Below are positions 63,560 to 64,000 of a DNA stretch of 64,000 bases, one piece after another (within the stretch, counting starts at the first letter, position 1; each line of letters opens with the position of its first letter). The stretch spans positions 1,736,001 to 1,800,000 of the forward strand of contig NZ_CP043498.1 of assembly GCF_009498215.1 (NCBI RefSeq). The letters are read 5' to 3'. A model generated the notes under the pieces. The model saw only the letters and a program-made list of their open reading frames with translations, ran no database searches and was not told the DNA's origin. This DNA is from Rhizobium grahamii (GTDB lineage: Bacteria > Pseudomonadota > Alphaproteobacteria > Rhizobiales > Rhizobiaceae). A program made the position numbers and the translations under genes.

Positions 63560-64000
63560 ATGAGCCTTTCTGCTTCAACGCCCCAAGACGCAGCAACCCA
63601 GACGATCTCGCCACTTATGACATTCATGTTCGCGGCAACCTGCGGGCTGGTCGCGGCCAACCTCTATTACGGGCAGCCGCTTGCCGGTCCGATCAGCGCA
63701 TCGCTCGGCCTCAGCCCGGCTGCGACGGGGCTGATCGTGACGCTGACCCAGATCGGCTACGGTCTCGGCCTGCTGCTCATCGTTCCTCTGGGCGACTTGC
63801 TCGAAAACCGTAAGCTCGTACTGACGTTGATTGCGGTATCGGCCGTCGCCCTGGTTGCTGCAGCACTGTCATCGACCCCGGCGATGTTCCTGACCGCTTC
63901 GCTCTGTATCGGGCTTGCATCGGTTGCCGTGCAGGTTCTGGTACCGTTCGCCGCCAACATGGCGCCCGACGCAATCCGCGGTCGGGTCGTCGGCAACGTC
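63560..64000 (+). CDS. MFS transporter, 3' end cut by window
   Basis: The first 147 codons of an MFS protein run to the right edge without a stop. Membrane helices are visible from about residue 20 (FMFAATCGLVAANLYYGQPLAGPISASLGLS), and IGYGLGLLLIVPLGDLLENRKLVL is motif A. The start resembles the arabinose/sugar-efflux or YnfM-like groups. It follows a TetR regulator in the same orientation and is likely its target. Confidence 0.85.
   Translation, partial: MSLSASTPQDAATQTISPLMTFMFAATCGLVAANLYYGQPLAGPISASLGLSPAATGLIVTLTQIGYGLGLLLIVPLGDLLENRKLVLTLIAVSAVALVAAALSSTPAMFLTASLCIGLASVAVQVLVPFAANMAPDAIRGRVVGNV

Overview
The window looks like a chromosome segment of an alphaproteobacterium of the family Rhizobiaceae (Rhizobium/Agrobacterium-like). 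The evidence is the GC-rich codon usage, a DUF1127-type small protein, a mosaic palindromic intergenic repeat of the rhizobial RIME type, a soluble NDUFS4-like complex I accessory protein, a DUF3772-MscS channel, and the general gene content. No replication origin, rRNA operon, CRISPR array or intact transposon was seen. Four tRNA genes are present: Arg-TCT, Pro-TGG, Glu-TTC and Lys-CTT.

Region 1 (1-7.0 kb) is an accessory, probably defensive, island. It holds the 3' part of a PD-(D/E)XK nuclease gene, a HEPN/RES-type NAD+-degrading toxin-like protein and a TIR-domain protein with a coiled coil. On the opposite strand is an operon of a small conserved-looking protein, a membrane-anchor-free FtsH-like AAA+ zinc metalloprotease and a 64-residue basic protein. 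Divergent from this operon is an XRE-type regulator, separated by a cluster of TCGAAT-based palindromes. The island ends in about 650 bp of AT-rich, repeat-containing, gene-poor DNA. This is the most unusual part of the window.

Region 2 (7.0-20 kb) is chromosomal housekeeping and signalling. It carries a GlxA-type AraC regulator, two paralogous tandem-receiver proteins (one with a GGDEF domain, the other with a degenerate first receiver), a large mechanosensitive channel, a drug-efflux MFS pump, and the phosphoketolase-acetate kinase pair (xfp, ackA) with a CBS-BON protein.

Region 3 (20-35.2 kb) holds an SGNH-like secreted protein, an M20 amidohydrolase, and glpD behind a promoter covered by three 11-bp-phased repeats. 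It continues with an AraC regulator divergent from the fosmidomycin-resistance exporter fsr, an SDR, a PPP-type phosphatase, an NDUFS4-like protein and an eptA-like lipid A phosphoethanolamine transferase. It ends with a methyltransferase, an HD hydrolase and a double cold-shock protein overlapping a DUF192 protein.

Region 4 (35.2-52 kb) holds gloA, an M15-like lipoprotein peptidase, a peroxiredoxin, a beta-lactamase-family serine hydrolase, a low-complexity secreted protein, a class III nucleotidyl cyclase, a hydroxypyruvate-isomerase-like TIM barrel, an MFS carrier and a PhzF protein. A ferric-type ABC importer is followed on the same strand by an endonuclease/exonuclease/phosphatase protein and a NUDIX gene that is frameshifted as given.

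Region 5 (52-64 kb) holds an aldo/keto reductase, a PLP aminotransferase, YidB and GlsB/YeaQ-like proteins, ilvC with a TetR neighbour, an AraC/alcohol dehydrogenase pair, a type II NADH dehydrogenase, and an Asp/Glu racemase. It closes with a MarR-GNAT fusion, a TetR regulator and an MFS gene cut by the right edge. Several regulators in this region have palindromic operator candidates directly in front of them.
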